64,000 nucleotides of DNA from Collimonas arenae (lineage in GTDB: Bacteria; Pseudomonadota; Gammaproteobacteria; Burkholderiales; Burkholderiaceae_D), in the NCBI RefSeq assembly GCF_000786695.1, contig NZ_CP009962.1, forward strand, positions 2,294,001-2,358,000, written 5' to 3'. Positions 9,136 through 22,330 of the stretch are shown piece after piece (positions within the stretch are counted from its first letter, which is position 1; each line of letters opens with the position of its first letter). The translations under genes were made by a program, and so were the position numbers. Below the pieces are notes generated by a model. It was given only the letters and a program-made list of their open reading frames with translations, ran no database searches and was not told where the DNA came from.

Positions 9136-10025
9136 AGAATTCCCTGCAAGCGGACGCTGGCGTCCCGGTTAGCCAGCAAGTCAATCCGGTGTATCGCAAG
9201 CGCCTGTTGGTGCATCGTATCGGCATGGTGCTGTCGTTCCTGGCCATGGCCATGGGGCTCGCCGTGCTGGCATGGATTCTGATGACATTGGTGATCAAAG
9301 GCTTTGGCGCCCTGAATATGGGCATCCTGACGCAAAATACCCCGGCTCCAGGATCTGGCCCTGGCGGCTTGTTGAATCCGATTGTCGGCAGCCTGATGCT
9401 GGTAGGCCTGGCGACTGTGATCAGCACGCCGATCGGTATCCTGGCTGGCATCTATCTGGCCGAGTACGGCGAAGAAAGCAAGCTGGCGCAGGTAACGCGT
9501 TTCGTGACCGACATCATGTTGTCGGCGCCGTCGATCGTGATCGGTTTGTTCGTCTATGCGATCTACGTCGCCAAGGTCGGCCATTTCTCGGGCTGGGCCG
9601 GTTCTTTTGCATTGTCGCTGATCGCGGTGCCGGTGGTGGTGCGAACCACCGACAATATGCTTAAGCTGGTGCCTGGCAATCTGCGCGAAGCTGCATTCGC
9701 TCTTGGCGCACCACGCTGGAAAGTCGCCTTGCTGGTGCGTCTGCGCGCAGTCAAGGCAGGTGTCGTCACCGGCGTCTTGTTGGCGGTGGCGCGGATTGCA
9801 GGTGAAACGGCGCCGCTGTTATTTACCGCCTTGAACAACCAGTTCTTCAGCACCAGCATGAACAAGCCGATTGCCAATCTGCCGGTAGTCATCAGTCAGT
9901 TTGCGATGAGCCCGTTTGACAACTGGGTACCGCTGGCGTGGGGCGGGGCGTTGCTGATTACATTCAGTGTGTTGGCCTTGAACATCGCTTCGCGTTCATT
10001 ATTCAGCCAGAAAATTCCAGGCTAA
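9132..10025 (+). CDS. pstA: phosphate ABC transporter permease PstA
   Basis: Second permease of the Pst importer, 297 residues, starting inside the pstC stop (ATGA overlap), which couples translation of the two subunits. It has one N-terminal helix (about 30-52), a periplasmic loop with [18 protein letters not shown], and the transport core. The ATPase-contact loop [20 protein letters not shown] is followed by [19 protein letters not shown], which is diagnostic of PstA. It works with PstC and PstB to bring phosphate through the inner membrane. Confidence 0.96.
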   Translation: MKNSLQADAGVPVSQQVNPVYRKRLLVHRIGMVLSFLAMAMGLAVLAWILMTLVIKGFGALNMGILTQNTPAPGSGPGGLLNPIVGSLMLVGLATVISTPIGILAGIYLAEYGEESKLAQVTRFVTDIMLSAPSIVIGLFVYAIYVAKVGHFSGWAGSFALSLIAVPVVVRTTDNMLKLVPGNLREAAFALGAPRWKVALLVRLRAVKAGVVTGVLLAVARIAGETAPLLFTALNNQFFSTSMNKPIANLPVVISQFAMSPFDNWVPLAWGGALLITFSVLALNIASRSLFSQKIPG

Positions 10026-10065
10026 TTTTCAAGCTTATGTATTCACTCAGATTGCCCTCCATATC

Positions 10066-10878
10066 ATGCAAACCTCAATGAAACCGAATCAATTCGATAT
10101 GACTTCAATGAAGACGCCAATGAAGCAGCCGACCATAGAAATCTCGCAGCTGAATTTTTACTACGGTAACTTCCAGGGCTTGAAGAATATCAACCTGCAA
10201 GTGAATGAAAAAAAGGTAACCGCATTTATCGGCCCGTCGGGTTGCGGTAAATCGACCTTGCTGCGCACGCTCAATCGCATGTACGACCTGTACCCAGGCC
10301 AGCGCGCCGAAGGCAAGATCATGTACGCCGGCCGCAATATCCTGGAGCCGGGACAAGACTTGAACATGCTGCGCGCCAAAGTCGGCATGGTGTTTCAGAA
10401 GCCGACGCCGTTTCCGATGTCGATCTACGACAATATCGCTTTCGGTATCCGCCTGTATGAAAACCTGCCGAAGGGCGAAATGGATGAGCGCGTCGAATGG
10501 GCGTTGTCGAAGGCTGCGCTGTGGGGCGAAGTCAAGGACAAGTTGAACAAGAGCGGCCTGAGCTTGTCCGGCGGCCAGCAACAGCGCCTGTGCATTGCCC
10601 GCAGTGTGGCGGTGCGCCCGGATGTTTTGCTGCTGGATGAGCCGACATCGGCGCTGGACCCGATTTCGACCGCGAAGGTGGAAGAACTGATCAGCGAACT
10701 GAAGCAGGACTACACCATCGCCATCGTCACCCATAACATGCAGCAGGCCGCGCGCTGCTCCGACTACACCGCCTATATGTACCTGGGCGAGCTGGTGGAA
10801 TTCGGCGAAACCGATCAGATTTTCATGAATCCTGCACGCAAGGAAACCCAGGATTACATTACCGGCCGGTTTGGTTAA
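10066..10878 (+). CDS. pstB: phosphate ABC transporter ATP-binding protein
   Basis: ATPase of the Pst importer, 270 residues. Walker A is GPSGCGKST, the Q-loop is in [15 protein letters not shown], the ABC signature is LSGGQQQRL, and Walker B is [12 protein letters not shown]; the H-loop is in [14 protein letters not shown]. The [15 protein letters not shown] stretch is specific to PstB. The N-terminus carries extra Met-rich residues ([20 protein letters not shown]) with several possible in-frame ATGs, so the exact start is uncertain. It lies 40 bp after pstA. Confidence 0.96.
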   Translation: MQTSMKPNQFDMTSMKTPMKQPTIEISQLNFYYGNFQGLKNINLQVNEKKVTAFIGPSGCGKSTLLRTLNRMYDLYPGQRAEGKIMYAGRNILEPGQDLNMLRAKVGMVFQKPTPFPMSIYDNIAFGIRLYENLPKGEMDERVEWALSKAALWGEVKDKLNKSGLSLSGGQQQRLCIARSVAVRPDVLLLDEPTSALDPISTAKVEELISELKQDYTIAIVTHNMQQAARCSDYTAYMYLGELVEFGETDQIFMNPARKETQDYITGRFG

Positions 10879-10938
10879 TACGCGGATTTCGCGCGCCCCG
10901 GTTAAAAATACACACTGCAAAGAACAGAGAGAAATCAG

Positions 10939-11643
10939 ATGACTGGCGAACACTCTTCAAAACAATACGACACGGACCTGGAAACCATACGCTCTAAAGT
11001 GTTGCTCATGGGCGGGCTGGTTGAGCGCCAGTTCCAGGAGGCGATCAATGTTTTCCGCAACGGCAACCTGGAAGCTGCGGAACGGGTGATCAAGGACGAC
11101 GACCAGGTCAATCGCCTGGAAATCGAACTGGATGACGCCTGCAGCCACCTGATCGTGCGTCGCCAGCCTACCGCCAACGATTTGCGCACTGTCATGGCGA
11201 CCATCAAGGTAATTACCGACCTGGAGCGCATCGGCGACGAAGCTGCGAAGATCGCCCGCACTGCGATTCATCTGCACAAGCGAGGCATCGGTACTATCGA
11301 CCATACCGAAACCGTCCGTGTGATCGCCAGCGGCGCGGCCGATTTGCTGCATGACGCGCTGGATGCGCTGGCGCGGCTGGACGAAAAGCAGGCGATGCGG
11401 CTGATCGCCCAGGATGCCGTGATCGACAGGGATTTCCGCTCGATCATGCGCAACCTGATCACGTTCATGATGGAGGATCCGCGCACGATTTCGGCATCGA
11501 TGGATACATTGTGGGTAGCCAAGGCTGTCGAGCGTATCGGCGACCATGCCAAGAACATTGCCGAATACGTGATTTACATTGTCGAAGGCAAGGATATCCG
11601 CCATACCGACTACGCGGCCAGTCAGCTTGACGACGAAGTTTAA
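10939..11643 (+). CDS. phoU: phosphate signalling protein PhoU
   Basis: Cytoplasmic, mostly helical 234-residue protein with two three-helix bundles. The repeated metal-binding E/D-rich motifs appear as TDLERIGDEAAKIAR in the first half and KAVERIGDHAKNIAEYVIY in the second. PhoU connects the PstSCAB transporter to PhoR and keeps the Pho regulon off when phosphate is plentiful. A ribosome site (GAGAGA) precedes the ATG. It sits between the transporter and phoB/phoR, as in many beta- and gammaproteobacteria. Confidence 0.96.
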   Translation: MTGEHSSKQYDTDLETIRSKVLLMGGLVERQFQEAINVFRNGNLEAAERVIKDDDQVNRLEIELDDACSHLIVRRQPTANDLRTVMATIKVITDLERIGDEAAKIARTAIHLHKRGIGTIDHTETVRVIASGAADLLHDALDALARLDEKQAMRLIAQDAVIDRDFRSIMRNLITFMMEDPRTISASMDTLWVAKAVERIGDHAKNIAEYVIYIVEGKDIRHTDYAASQLDDEV

Positions 11644-11675
11644 TATTTTAATCAATGTTAACTACGCACCAAAAA

Positions 11676-12365
11676 ATGGCTGCTGACAAAACCTCGATTC
11701 TGATTATTGAAGATGAGCCGGCGATTGCCGAATTGATTGGTTTTACCATCAAGGAAGCGGGTTGGATCCCATCCATCGTCCATACCGCCGCCGACGGCTG
11801 GGAGTTCGTCCAGCGCCGCATGCCGCACCTGGTCTTGCTGGATTGGATGCTGCCGGACCAGAGTGGCCTGCGCCTGCTGTCTCAAATGCGCGCCGACCGC
11901 CAGTTGCAATCCATGCTGGTGATGATGTTGACCGCGAAAAGCATGGAAGAGGATAAAGTCCAGGGGCTGGACAACGGCGCTGACGATTACATGACCAAGC
12001 CGTTCTCGCCGCGTGAGCTGACCTCGCGGGTGAAGGCGTTGTTGCGGCGTAAAGGCGGCGACGAGGCGCCCGGTATGATGTCGGCCGGTGCGGTATCGCT
12101 GGATCCGGCCAGCTGTTCGGTCTGCCTGGAGAACCAGAAGATTGATATTGGCCATGCCGAATATCGCCTGCTGAAATTCTTCATGGCCAATCCTGATCGG
12201 GTTTTCTCCCGTAGCCAGCTACTCGACAAGGTATGGGGCGATCACGTGGTTATCGAAGAACGTACTGTCGATGTCCATGTGCTGCGTTTGCGCAAGGCGC
12301 TGAGGGAATCGGAGCACCTGATTCGCACAGTACGCAGCGTCGGCTATATGTTGTCGGCAAAATAG
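11676..12365 (+). CDS. phoB: phosphate regulon response regulator PhoB
   Basis: OmpR-family response regulator. The receiver domain begins ILIIEDEPAIAELI, has phospho-acceptor Asp56 in LLDWMLPDQSG and the conserved Lys in MTKPFSPREL. The C-terminal winged helix has recognition helix EERTVDVHVLRLRKAL and ends TVRSVGYMLSAK. It should bind the Pho box at 6672. I use the ATG at 11676 (MAADKTS), which gives the usual length; an ATG 21 bp earlier at 11655 is equally open and neither has a clear ribosome site. It is cotranscribed with phoR. Confidence 0.93.
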   Translation: MAADKTSILIIEDEPAIAELIGFTIKEAGWIPSIVHTAADGWEFVQRRMPHLVLLDWMLPDQSGLRLLSQMRADRQLQSMLVMMLTAKSMEEDKVQGLDNGADDYMTKPFSPRELTSRVKALLRRKGGDEAPGMMSAGAVSLDPASCSVCLENQKIDIGHAEYRLLKFFMANPDRVFSRSQLLDKVWGDHVVIEERTVDVHVLRLRKALRESEHLIRTVRSVGYMLSAK

Positions 12366-12462
12366 CGCAAAATACATGCCATTGCGGCTCTCGGGCTAGC
12401 CGTCGGCTTGCGCCGCCGGATCGGCCGGTGTAATCGATGCTTCCATCGCTAACTAGTCATTT

Positions 12463-13767
12463 ATGAATCCACAGATGCTGTTTTGGATCCCGGCTTTGCT
12501 GCGGATCCTGTTGATCTTTGTCGTCTCAGGCGTGGTATGGGCCCTGTTTGGCGCTACACCCGGCTTGTTGCTGGGTCTCGCCTTGATGTCGGTGGCTGTG
12601 GTGGTGCAACTGCATTACCTGTTTCGCCTCAGCGGCTGGCTGGATAATCCGCGCAGCGAGAAGCTGCCGGACGGCTGGGGCGCTTGGACAGATATTTTCT
12701 CGCGCCTGTACCGCCTGCGGCGCGACGACGAGAAGCATCAGACCGAATTGAGCGAATGGCTCGCACGTTTTCGCCAGGCCATGCATCTGCTGCCTGACGG
12801 CGTCGTGATCATGGATGATGTCCTGTTCCTGGAATGGTGCAATCCCGCCGCGGAACGGCACCTCGGTTTGCAGCACGGGCGCGACAAGGGTATGCGCGTC
12901 ACCAACCTGATCCGCACCCCGGATTTCATCGATTACATCATCCTTGGCCGCTACGACCAGCCGCTGACCTTGAGTCTGCGCGAACGCAAATTGATCGTGC
13001 AGATCATTCCATTTGAAAACCGCCGTCAGATCCTGGTGACGCATGACGCCACCGAATCGGAAAGGATCGACATGATGCGCCGCGATTTCATCGCCAATGC
13101 CTCGCATGAACTGCGCACTCCCTTGACTGTGATTAACGGCTTCCTGGAGATCGCACAGGCGCAGCCCGACCTAGACCAGAAAACCCGCTCGGCGCATCTG
13201 CAGCTGATGACAGAGCAGGGCCATCGTATGCAAAACCTGATCGGCGATATGCTGACCTTGACCCGGTTGGAATCTGTCGACTATCCCTTGCGGCCGGAAC
13301 CAGTGAATATCGATGCCATGCTGCATAACCTGCTGTTGGAGGCCGAAGTGCTATCAGCCGGCAAGCACGCATTGTCGCTGTCGGTCGATGGTCCTGACAT
13401 CAATGGTAGCCACGATGAATTGCGCAGCGCTTTCAGCAATCTGATTTCAAATGCGGTGCGCTACACACCGGCCGGCGGCAAGATCCAGATTGCCTGGCAA
13501 AACAGCAAGGCCGGCCCGCAACTGGTGGTGCGGGATTCGGGCATCGGCATCAGTAGCGAACATATTTCGCGTTTGACAGAACGTTTTTATCGCGTCGACA
13601 AAAGCCGCTCACGGGAAACGCAGGGGACCGGCCTCGGCCTTGCGATCGTCAAGCACGTTCTGCTGCGCCATCATGGAACATTGGGCGTGGAGTCGCGGCC
13701 AGGCGAGGGCAGTGTGTTTACCGTGAGATTGCCGGCCACTTCCATTGTTACCGAAACGGAAGATTGA
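12463..13767 (+). CDS. phoR: phosphate regulon sensor kinase PhoR
   Basis: Membrane histidine kinase, 434 residues. Two closely spaced hydrophobic segments (about 8-28 and 32-55) with no real periplasmic domain are typical of PhoR, which senses through PstSCAB-PhoU rather than directly. A PAS-like region (about 105-195) precedes the H-box FIANASHELRTPLTVINGF with His215. The catalytic domain has N-box LISNAVRYTP, G1 DSGIGI and G2 TQGTGLGLAIVKHVL. A 97-bp gap separates it from phoB. Very similar in layout and sequence to the second kinase at 28695. Confidence 0.95.
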   Translation: MNPQMLFWIPALLRILLIFVVSGVVWALFGATPGLLLGLALMSVAVVVQLHYLFRLSGWLDNPRSEKLPDGWGAWTDIFSRLYRLRRDDEKHQTELSEWLARFRQAMHLLPDGVVIMDDVLFLEWCNPAAERHLGLQHGRDKGMRVTNLIRTPDFIDYIILGRYDQPLTLSLRERKLIVQIIPFENRRQILVTHDATESERIDMMRRDFIANASHELRTPLTVINGFLEIAQAQPDLDQKTRSAHLQLMTEQGHRMQNLIGDMLTLTRLESVDYPLRPEPVNIDAMLHNLLLEAEVLSAGKHALSLSVDGPDINGSHDELRSAFSNLISNAVRYTPAGGKIQIAWQNSKAGPQLVVRDSGIGISSEHISRLTERFYRVDKSRSRETQGTGLGLAIVKHVLLRHHGTLGVESRPGEGSVFTVRLPATSIVTETED

Positions 13768-13887
13768 GAACTGCCGACGCAGGTTGACGTGCTCAACATC
13801 GGCTACAATTCTGCGGCGACTGCTTGTCGCCGGCCGCACTGATTGTCGATTTTGGCATCGTCTGCGCTTCCTTTCGTCTCGCCAACC

Positions 13888-14835
13888 ATGTTGATCGCCA
13901 TGCCTTCTCAGCGTCTGTCCTCCCCCCGTCTTTTCATTAGTCTTGCCTTATGCACTGCTTTGTCCGCCTGTATCGGGGGGCAACAGGTAGCGCCACAAGT
14001 GCCGCCGGTAGCGGTGGTGCCGACTGTGCAGCCAAAAATCAGTAAGCCGATCAAGATCGGACTGGCGCTGGGCGGCGGCGCAGCCCGCGGCTTCGCCCAT
14101 ATCGGCGTGATCAAGGCGCTGGAGTCGCAAGGGATTGTTCCCGATATTGTGGTTGGCACCAGCGCCGGCAGCGTGGTCGGCGCCTTGTACGCAGCCGGTA
14201 ACAACGGTTTTGCGTTGCAAAAGATTGCCTTGCAAATGGACGAGGCAGCAATTTCAGACTGGTCGATACCGTTTTTCGCCAAGGTCAGCGGCGTGTTGAA
14301 GGGCGAGGCGATTCAGAATTACGTTAACAAGACCATTCACAATGTGCCGATTGAAAAATTGAAAATTCCGTTTGGCGCAGTGGCGACTGATTTAAATACC
14401 GGTGCACCTATCTTGTTTCGTCGCGGCAATACCGGGATAGCTGTGCGTGCCTCTTCTGCGGTGCCAGGCGTGTTCCAGTCAGTGAATGTGGGTGGCCATC
14501 AGTATGTGGATGGCGGCCTTGTATCGCCGGTGCCGGTGCGTTTTGCGCATGAAATGGGGGCGGATTTCGTGATCGCCGTGAACATTTCTGCATCGCCTGA
14601 AGCACAGGCGGCTTCCAGCTCGGTCGATGTTCTGCTGCAGACTTTTGCCATCATGGGCCAAAGCATCAACAGCTATGAATTGCAGGATGCCGATATCGTC
14701 ATTCGTCCTGAATTGGGGGCGATGAAGGGCAATGACTTCGCGGCACGCAACACTGCGATTCTTGCTGGTGAGCAAGCGACCATGGCGCAAATGGCGATCA
14801 TCAAGAGGAAGCTGAAGGAGCGGCGAGAAGAGTAA
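13888..14835 (+). CDS. patatin-like phospholipase, predicted lipoprotein
   Basis: The sequence opens with a lipoprotein signal (RLFISLALCTALSAC, Cys as lipidation site) and a Pro/Val-rich linker, then a patatin domain. That domain has the oxyanion loop GLALGGGAARGFAHIG, nucleophile elbow GTSAGS and the catalytic Asp in VDGGLVSPVPV. RssA-type patatins hydrolyse acyl esters. Lipidation suggests attachment to the periplasmic side of a membrane. The frame is open to a TTG at 13843; the ATG at 13888 is preferred because it gives a compact n-region (13900 also possible). It follows phoR but has a possible own -10 (TACAAT, 13804), so it need not belong to the Pho operon. Confidence 0.88.
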   Translation: MLIAMPSQRLSSPRLFISLALCTALSACIGGQQVAPQVPPVAVVPTVQPKISKPIKIGLALGGGAARGFAHIGVIKALESQGIVPDIVVGTSAGSVVGALYAAGNNGFALQKIALQMDEAAISDWSIPFFAKVSGVLKGEAIQNYVNKTIHNVPIEKLKIPFGAVATDLNTGAPILFRRGNTGIAVRASSAVPGVFQSVNVGGHQYVDGGLVSPVPVRFAHEMGADFVIAVNISASPEAQAASSSVDVLLQTFAIMGQSINSYELQDADIVIRPELGAMKGNDFAARNTAILAGEQATMAQMAIIKRKLKERREE

Positions 14836-14860
14836 AGCCAGCCCTGTGGCAGAAACAAAA

Positions 14861-14891
14861 AGCCCCTGTCGGTCCAGGACTGACAGGGGCT
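14861..14891. terminator. bidirectional terminator between patatin and NlpC/P60 genes
   Basis: A perfect 10-bp stem, agcccctgtc (14861-14870) with gacaggggct (14882-14891), is preceded by an A5 run and followed by a T-rich stretch. It lies between convergent genes, so it probably ends both transcripts. Confidence 0.85.
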
Positions 14892-14925
14892 TCTGTTTCA
14901 ACAGTAATTTGTGCTGTTTTGCAGA

Positions 14926-15522
14926 TTACTGGTGGTTATCGCTATCCGGTTCAGGGTCATTAATGCGGCGTGCGCCATTAAAGCGCGATTTCCAGTAGGC
15001 TAGATCCATGCTCTCGATCCGGACTTTGCCGCCGGCGGAGGGGGCGTGAATGAATTTGTTGTCGCCGAGGTAGATGCCGACGTGGGAAAAGCTGCGGCGC
15101 AATGTGTTATAGAACACCAGGTCGCCCGGCTGCAAATCCTGTTTGTCGATTTTTTCGCCGCTACGGCTTAGTTCAGCTGCGGTGCGGGGAACGTTGACGC
15201 CCCAGGCGTCCTTGAATACATAGCGTACCAAGCCGCTGCAATCAAGGCCGTTTTCCGGGTTGTTGCCACCGTATTTGTAATGAATGCCAATCATGCCCAT
15301 TGCACTTACCGCTAGTTCTGAAGCGCGATCGGTAAATTGCTGCAGTTTGCTGCGCGTGCTTAGTGGCTGGGGTTGGGGCCGGAAATCGTATTCGGTAATG
15401 TCGGATGCCCGCGCGGGACTGCACAGCCACAAACTGGCAATCAGCGTGCAGGCTAGGGCCAGGGTCTGGAATAGTGGGAATGCTTCTTTAATCGTCATCG
15501 TGTTAGATGGGCTCTGTGACAT
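14926..15522 (-). CDS. NlpC/P60 family cell-wall peptidase, secreted
   Basis: A 198-residue exported protein. A hydrophobic signal segment (about 16-39, ending SPARAS) precedes an NlpC/P60 domain. The cysteine nucleophile is Cys95 in NGLDCSGLVRYVF, with His147 in SHVGIYLG and a polar third residue, His159, in FIHAPSAGGKVRI. Such enzymes cut D-Glu-diaminopimelate or related bonds in peptidoglycan peptides and take part in wall remodelling. The first Met gives a slightly long n-region; a start at the Met nine residues in is possible. Confidence 0.9.
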   Translation of the reverse strand: MSQSPSNTMTIKEAFPLFQTLALACTLIASLWLCSPARASDITEYDFRPQPQPLSTRSKLQQFTDRASELAVSAMGMIGIHYKYGGNNPENGLDCSGLVRYVFKDAWGVNVPRTAAELSRSGEKIDKQDLQPGDLVFYNTLRRSFSHVGIYLGDNKFIHAPSAGGKVRIESMDLAYWKSRFNGARRINDPEPDSDNHQ

Positions 15523-15769
15523 TACGACCGCATGAATGTAAGGGAATTAGAGGCACCTGTCAAATTTGATAGTCAAAAAGGCGCTACTTTTTCATTGTAA
15601 ATTCACCATTAAATTTGAGTGGATCTTATATTCAACGGAGATTGGGTTTAATTCTGCTTTCCATAAAGCAAGTACCGCGCCAGAAATAATATGCGTGGGC
15701 ATGGCCGTAGCTGATGTCTATTGCCAGGCACTAAAGTACAATAATCAGTTATTTTCACAAGGAGCAAAA

Positions 15770-16177
15770 ATGAAAACGAAACAAGTGCTGACACTCGATG
15801 ATGTCAAGAAAATTGCCGCCGCAGCAGAAGCGGAAGCGGTGGCCAATCACTGGGCAGTGACAATTTCGATCGTCGACGACGGCGGTCACCTGCTGTGGTT
15901 GCAGCGTATGGACGGTGCAGCGCCGATTTCGGCGCACATTTCGCCAGCCAAGGCCAAGACGTCCGCTCTGGGTCAGCGCGAATCGAAGATTTACGAAGAC
16001 ATGATCAATAATGGCCGTTTTTCGTTCATTACTGCACCAAACCTGGACGGCCTGCTCGAAGGTGGCGTGCCTATCGTGGTTGGCGGCGAATATCTTGGCG
16101 CAATCGGCGTTTCTGGCGTGAAGTCGACTGAAGACGTGCAAATCGCGAAGGCTGGTATCGCCGCACTGGGCGCGTAA
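15770..16177 (+). CDS. GlcG/HbpS-like (DUF336) protein
   Basis: A 135-residue single-domain protein (MKTKQVLTLDDVKKIAAAAE) with the family blocks VTISIVDDGGHLLWLQRMDGA, SPAKAKTSALGQRES and GGVPIVVGGEYLGAIGVSG. HbpS-like proteins bind haem or small ligands; GlcG is encoded with glycolate-oxidation genes but its function is unclear. There is no signal peptide. The frame is open far upstream, but a strong ribosome site (AAGGAG, 8 bp before the ATG at 15770) fixes the start. It stands alone, so no pathway can be assigned. Confidence 0.88.
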   Translation: MKTKQVLTLDDVKKIAAAAEAEAVANHWAVTISIVDDGGHLLWLQRMDGAAPISAHISPAKAKTSALGQRESKIYEDMINNGRFSFITAPNLDGLLEGGVPIVVGGEYLGAIGVSGVKSTEDVQIAKAGIAALGA

Positions 16178-16604
16178 GCTTAAGTTGTAAGAAATGCAGT
16201 TGCGGAGATGATCGGGGCTGCGGCCCTGGCGATCTGCAGCTGTGCTTTTGATGCGAGGCTATGATTTGCCGTTCTTTCGACGTTAAACCGGCAGACTGAC
16301 AATTATCGGCAGCCCGGACAAATTTTGAGCGCTGTTTCGTCAGTCTTGTTGTCGTCCGGTTAACGCCAATCATCCGGTGTAATTATTTATACAAAAATCC
16401 TCGGCTTGGCATCTGTTCAGATTGCCGGGCAGGTCGTTGTCAGCTATAATTGCAGGGTTTAGCCCAATTTACTCCGCCGTAGCGCATACCACCTTCCATA
16501 TCGTCCCAAAAAGACTAATAAAGCCGCCAAATCAGCACTGTTTGGGGTTTCATAGCGGTCGTTTGGCGCAGCGCAGCGGCGGTAACAACATCAGGAGTTA
16601 CCCC
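16178..16604 (+). promoter_or_regulatory. carA promoter and ~150-nt leader
   Basis: This 427-bp stretch has no supported gene. A promoter is clear: TTGCCG at 16422-16427, 17-bp spacer, TATAAT at 16445-16450. That places the transcript start near 16457 and leaves a leader of about 150 nt before carA. The leader is long for a housekeeping gene and contains repeated TTTGG and GCGCAGCG motifs, so a pyrimidine- or arginine-linked control element is conceivable, but I see no recognised riboswitch or leader peptide. The ribosome site AGGAG is at 16593-16597. Confidence 0.75.
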
Positions 16605-17775
16605 TTGCAGCCATTTTTTTCTGGCCTCACCGTACCGGCCATCCTCGCGCTAGCAGATGGGACGATTTTCCAAGGTATTTCCATTGGCGCCGTTGGTCAT
16701 ACGACAGGTGAAGTCGTATTCAACACCGCCATGACCGGCTACCAGGAAATCCTCACCGATCCAAGCTACAGCCGTCAGATCGTCACCCTTACTTATCCGC
16801 ATATCGGCAATACCGGCGTCAACAAAGAGGACGTCGAATCCTCGCAGATTCATGCTGCCGGCCTGATCATTCGCGACCTGCCGCGCCTGGTATCGAATTT
16901 CCGTTCTACCCAAACACTCGATGCTTACCTGCAAGAATCGAATATCGTCGCCATCGCTGGCATCGATACCCGCAAGCTGACGCGCATTCTGCGCGAAAAA
17001 GGCGCGCAGGGCGGCGCCATCGTTGCCGGTGAAACCGACATCGCTGCCGCTACCGCCAAAGCACTGGAGCTGGCGCGCGGCTTTCCCGGCCTGGCCGGGA
17101 TGGACCTGGCCAAGGTGGTCTCGACTACCAAGGCTTACAGCTGGAGCGAGACAGAATGGCGTCTCGGCCGCGGTTACGACAAGCAGATCACCCCTAAGTA
17201 TCACGTGGTGGCGTTCGACTACGGCGTCAAGTTCAATATCCTGCGCATGTTGGCGCAACGCGGCTGCAAGATCACCGTGTTGCCGGCACAGGCTACGGCT
17301 GCTGATGCGCTGGCGCTCAATCCGGACGGGATTTTCCTGTCCAACGGCCCTGGCGATCCGGAGCCGTGCGATTACGCAATTGCCGCTACCAAAGAACTGA
17401 TCGAGCGCGGCGTGCCGACCTTCGGCATCTGCCTTGGCCACCAGATCATGGCGCTGGCTTCTGGCGCCAAGACGCTGAAAATGAAGTTCGGCCACCACGG
17501 CGCTAATCATCCGGTGCAAGACCTGGATAGCAAGCAAGTACTGATCACATCGCAAAACCACGGTTTTGCAGTGGATGGCGCTACCTTGCCGGCCAACTGC
17601 CGCGTGACGCACGTTTCATTGTTCGACGGTTCGCTGCAAGGCTTCGCCCGCACCGACAAGCCGGCGTTCTGCTTCCAGGGCCATCCGGAAGCGTCGCCCG
17701 GCCCGCATGACATCGCCCCTTTGTTCGATCGTTTCATTCAATTGATGAGTCAAACGATGTTGGAGAAAAATAAAA

Positions 17776-17783
<8 letters not shown>
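16605..17783 (+). CDS. carA: carbamoyl-phosphate synthase small subunit
   Basis: Glutamine amidotransferase subunit that supplies ammonia to CarB for arginine and pyrimidine synthesis. It has the CPSase small-chain domain ([35 protein letters not shown]) and a class I amidotransferase domain with nucleophile Cys276 in [10 protein letters not shown] and the late His-x-Glu in [12 protein letters not shown]. The frame runs open to 16422, but no ATG lies near the expected N-terminus. The TTG at 16605, 7 bp after AGGAG, gives 392 residues starting [16 protein letters not shown], close to family length. It overlaps carB by 8 bp. Confidence 0.96.
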
Positions 17784-20997
<3,214 letters not shown>

Positions 20998-21004
20998 GGT
21001 CAGA

Positions 21005-21154
21005 TCAGGATGCGCCTAAGCGCATCCTGAATCGCTTTCAGGCTGTAATCTGATGCCTGGAGGTAGCCAAACGCACAATTTAGTTAATTGGAAATTCATG
21101 CGGAGGTCACAAGCGCACCATTTTTTGGTACGTTTTGGCCTCCGTGCCCTTTTA
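21005..21154 (+). terminator. hairpins between carB and greA
   Basis: Two stem-loops lie in this spacer. The first is a perfect 11-bp stem with a 4-nt loop (21005-21015 with 21020-21030) but no U-run. The second pairs 21101-21109 with 21136-21144 (one G-U) and is followed by a T-rich tract (cccttttattg). The second is a plausible carB terminator; the first may be a transcript-stabilising stem. Confidence 0.55.
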
Positions 21155-21195
21155 TTGTGTGCGTGATAAACCCTATTTAATTGAATACCATCTCT

Positions 21196-21672
21196 ATGAG
21201 CTCAGTACCTCTTACCAAACATGGCGCACAGTTGTTGAAAGATGAATTGCATCTTTTGAAAACCAAAGAGCGTCAAGCCGTCATCATGGCCATCGCAGAA
21301 GCGCGCGCACATGGCGATCTTTCGGAAAATGCGGACTATGATGCAGCCAAAGAGCGACAGGGTTTTGTCGAGGGCCGCATTGCCGATCTGGAAGGCAAAC
21401 TGGGCGCCGCGCTGGTGGTTGATCCGGCAACGCTGGATGCGGACGGACGCGTGGTGTTTGCCTCCACGGTTGATCTTGAAGACCTGGAATCGGGCGATAA
21501 AGTGACTTATCAGATCGTCGGCACCGACGAAGCTGACATCAAGCTGTCGAAAGTTTCTGTGACGTCGCCGATTGCCCGTGCGCTGATCGGCAAGACCGCT
21601 GGCGACGTGGTTGGCGTGCAAGCGCCCTCAGGCATTCGCGAATACGAAATCCTGGAAGTACGCTACGTATAA
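21196..21672 (+). CDS. greA: transcription elongation factor GreA
   Basis: Rescues backtracked RNA polymerase by stimulating transcript cleavage. 158 residues from the ATG at 21196, exactly the usual GreA length. The N-terminal coiled coil (about 10-75) carries the acidic tip motif ARAHGDLSENADYDAAKERQ, where Asp and Glu reach the polymerase active site. The C-terminal FKBP-like domain ends PSGIREYEILEVRYV. The frame is open 15 bp further to a TTG, but the ATG is preferred. Position after carAB is common in betaproteobacteria. Confidence 0.97.
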   Translation: MSSVPLTKHGAQLLKDELHLLKTKERQAVIMAIAEARAHGDLSENADYDAAKERQGFVEGRIADLEGKLGAALVVDPATLDADGRVVFASTVDLEDLESGDKVTYQIVGTDEADIKLSKVSVTSPIARALIGKTAGDVVGVQAPSGIREYEILEVRYV

Positions 21673-21741
21673 GGCGTGGCCATGATGGCGACGCCGAGCA
21701 GCGGCACCTGTGAAGCAGCGATCAGAAAACCGGGAGTAGCA

Positions 21742-22203
21742 ATGTTCGTAGTGCGATTCAGATTGTTAATCGCTACCTTGTGGGTTGGTAGTCTGTGGAC
21801 GGTAGGTTATCTGGTCGCGCCGACCTTGTTCGCCACTTTGCCTGACCGCATGCTGGCGGGCACCATCGCTGGTAGTCTGTTTCGTATCGAGGCCTGGCTT
21901 GCGATAGTCTGCGGCATCCTCTTGGTCATGTTGTTCAGTTATCGCACGCACGACGACTCTGCGCCGTTGCGCAAAACCGTGCTGCGCCTGACCCTGCTGA
22001 TGCTGGCTTGTACTGTGGTGGGATATTTCTGCATCCAGCCATTCATGGCCAGCTTGCGCGAAGCTGCGGCATTGACCGGCGGCGTCATGGCTGACGGCGC
22101 CAAGACGCAATTCGGCATCCTGCATGGCATTGCCAGCGGGATTTACCTGATCCAGAGTTTGCTGGGCGTCGGGCTGATTTTGAAGTTGCGCAGCTTGCGC
22201 TAG
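21742..22203 (+). CDS. DUF4149 integral membrane protein
   Basis: About 153 residues with four predicted membrane helices (roughly 5-28, 45-67, 80-103 and 125-148). The start FRLLIATLWVGSLWTVGYLV and the later QFGILHGIASGIYLIQSLLG suit the DUF4149/TMEM205-like family of unknown function. The ATG at 21742 is chosen because GGGAG lies 7 bp upstream; the frame is open to a GTG at 21676. It follows greA by 70 bp and is often a greA neighbour in this group of bacteria. Confidence 0.85.
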   Translation: MFVVRFRLLIATLWVGSLWTVGYLVAPTLFATLPDRMLAGTIAGSLFRIEAWLAIVCGILLVMLFSYRTHDDSAPLRKTVLRLTLLMLACTVVGYFCIQPFMASLREAAALTGGVMADGAKTQFGILHGIASGIYLIQSLLGVGLILKLRSLR

Positions 22204-22330
22204 CGGTTAGTTAATGCGGATTGGAGGGGAGGCGCTTGCGGATCCGGCTGGATTTCGACGCCACCGTATGATACGGTCCCCCTTGCTGAATCGTGAAGTG
22301 TAGTGGCTGCCGAGGCTGGCGGCCATTACA

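Noticed and set aside
11655..11675. Extending phoB to the upstream ATG at 11655
   Set aside because: It adds seven residues not typical of PhoB and has no better ribosome site; left as an alternative in the phoB entry.
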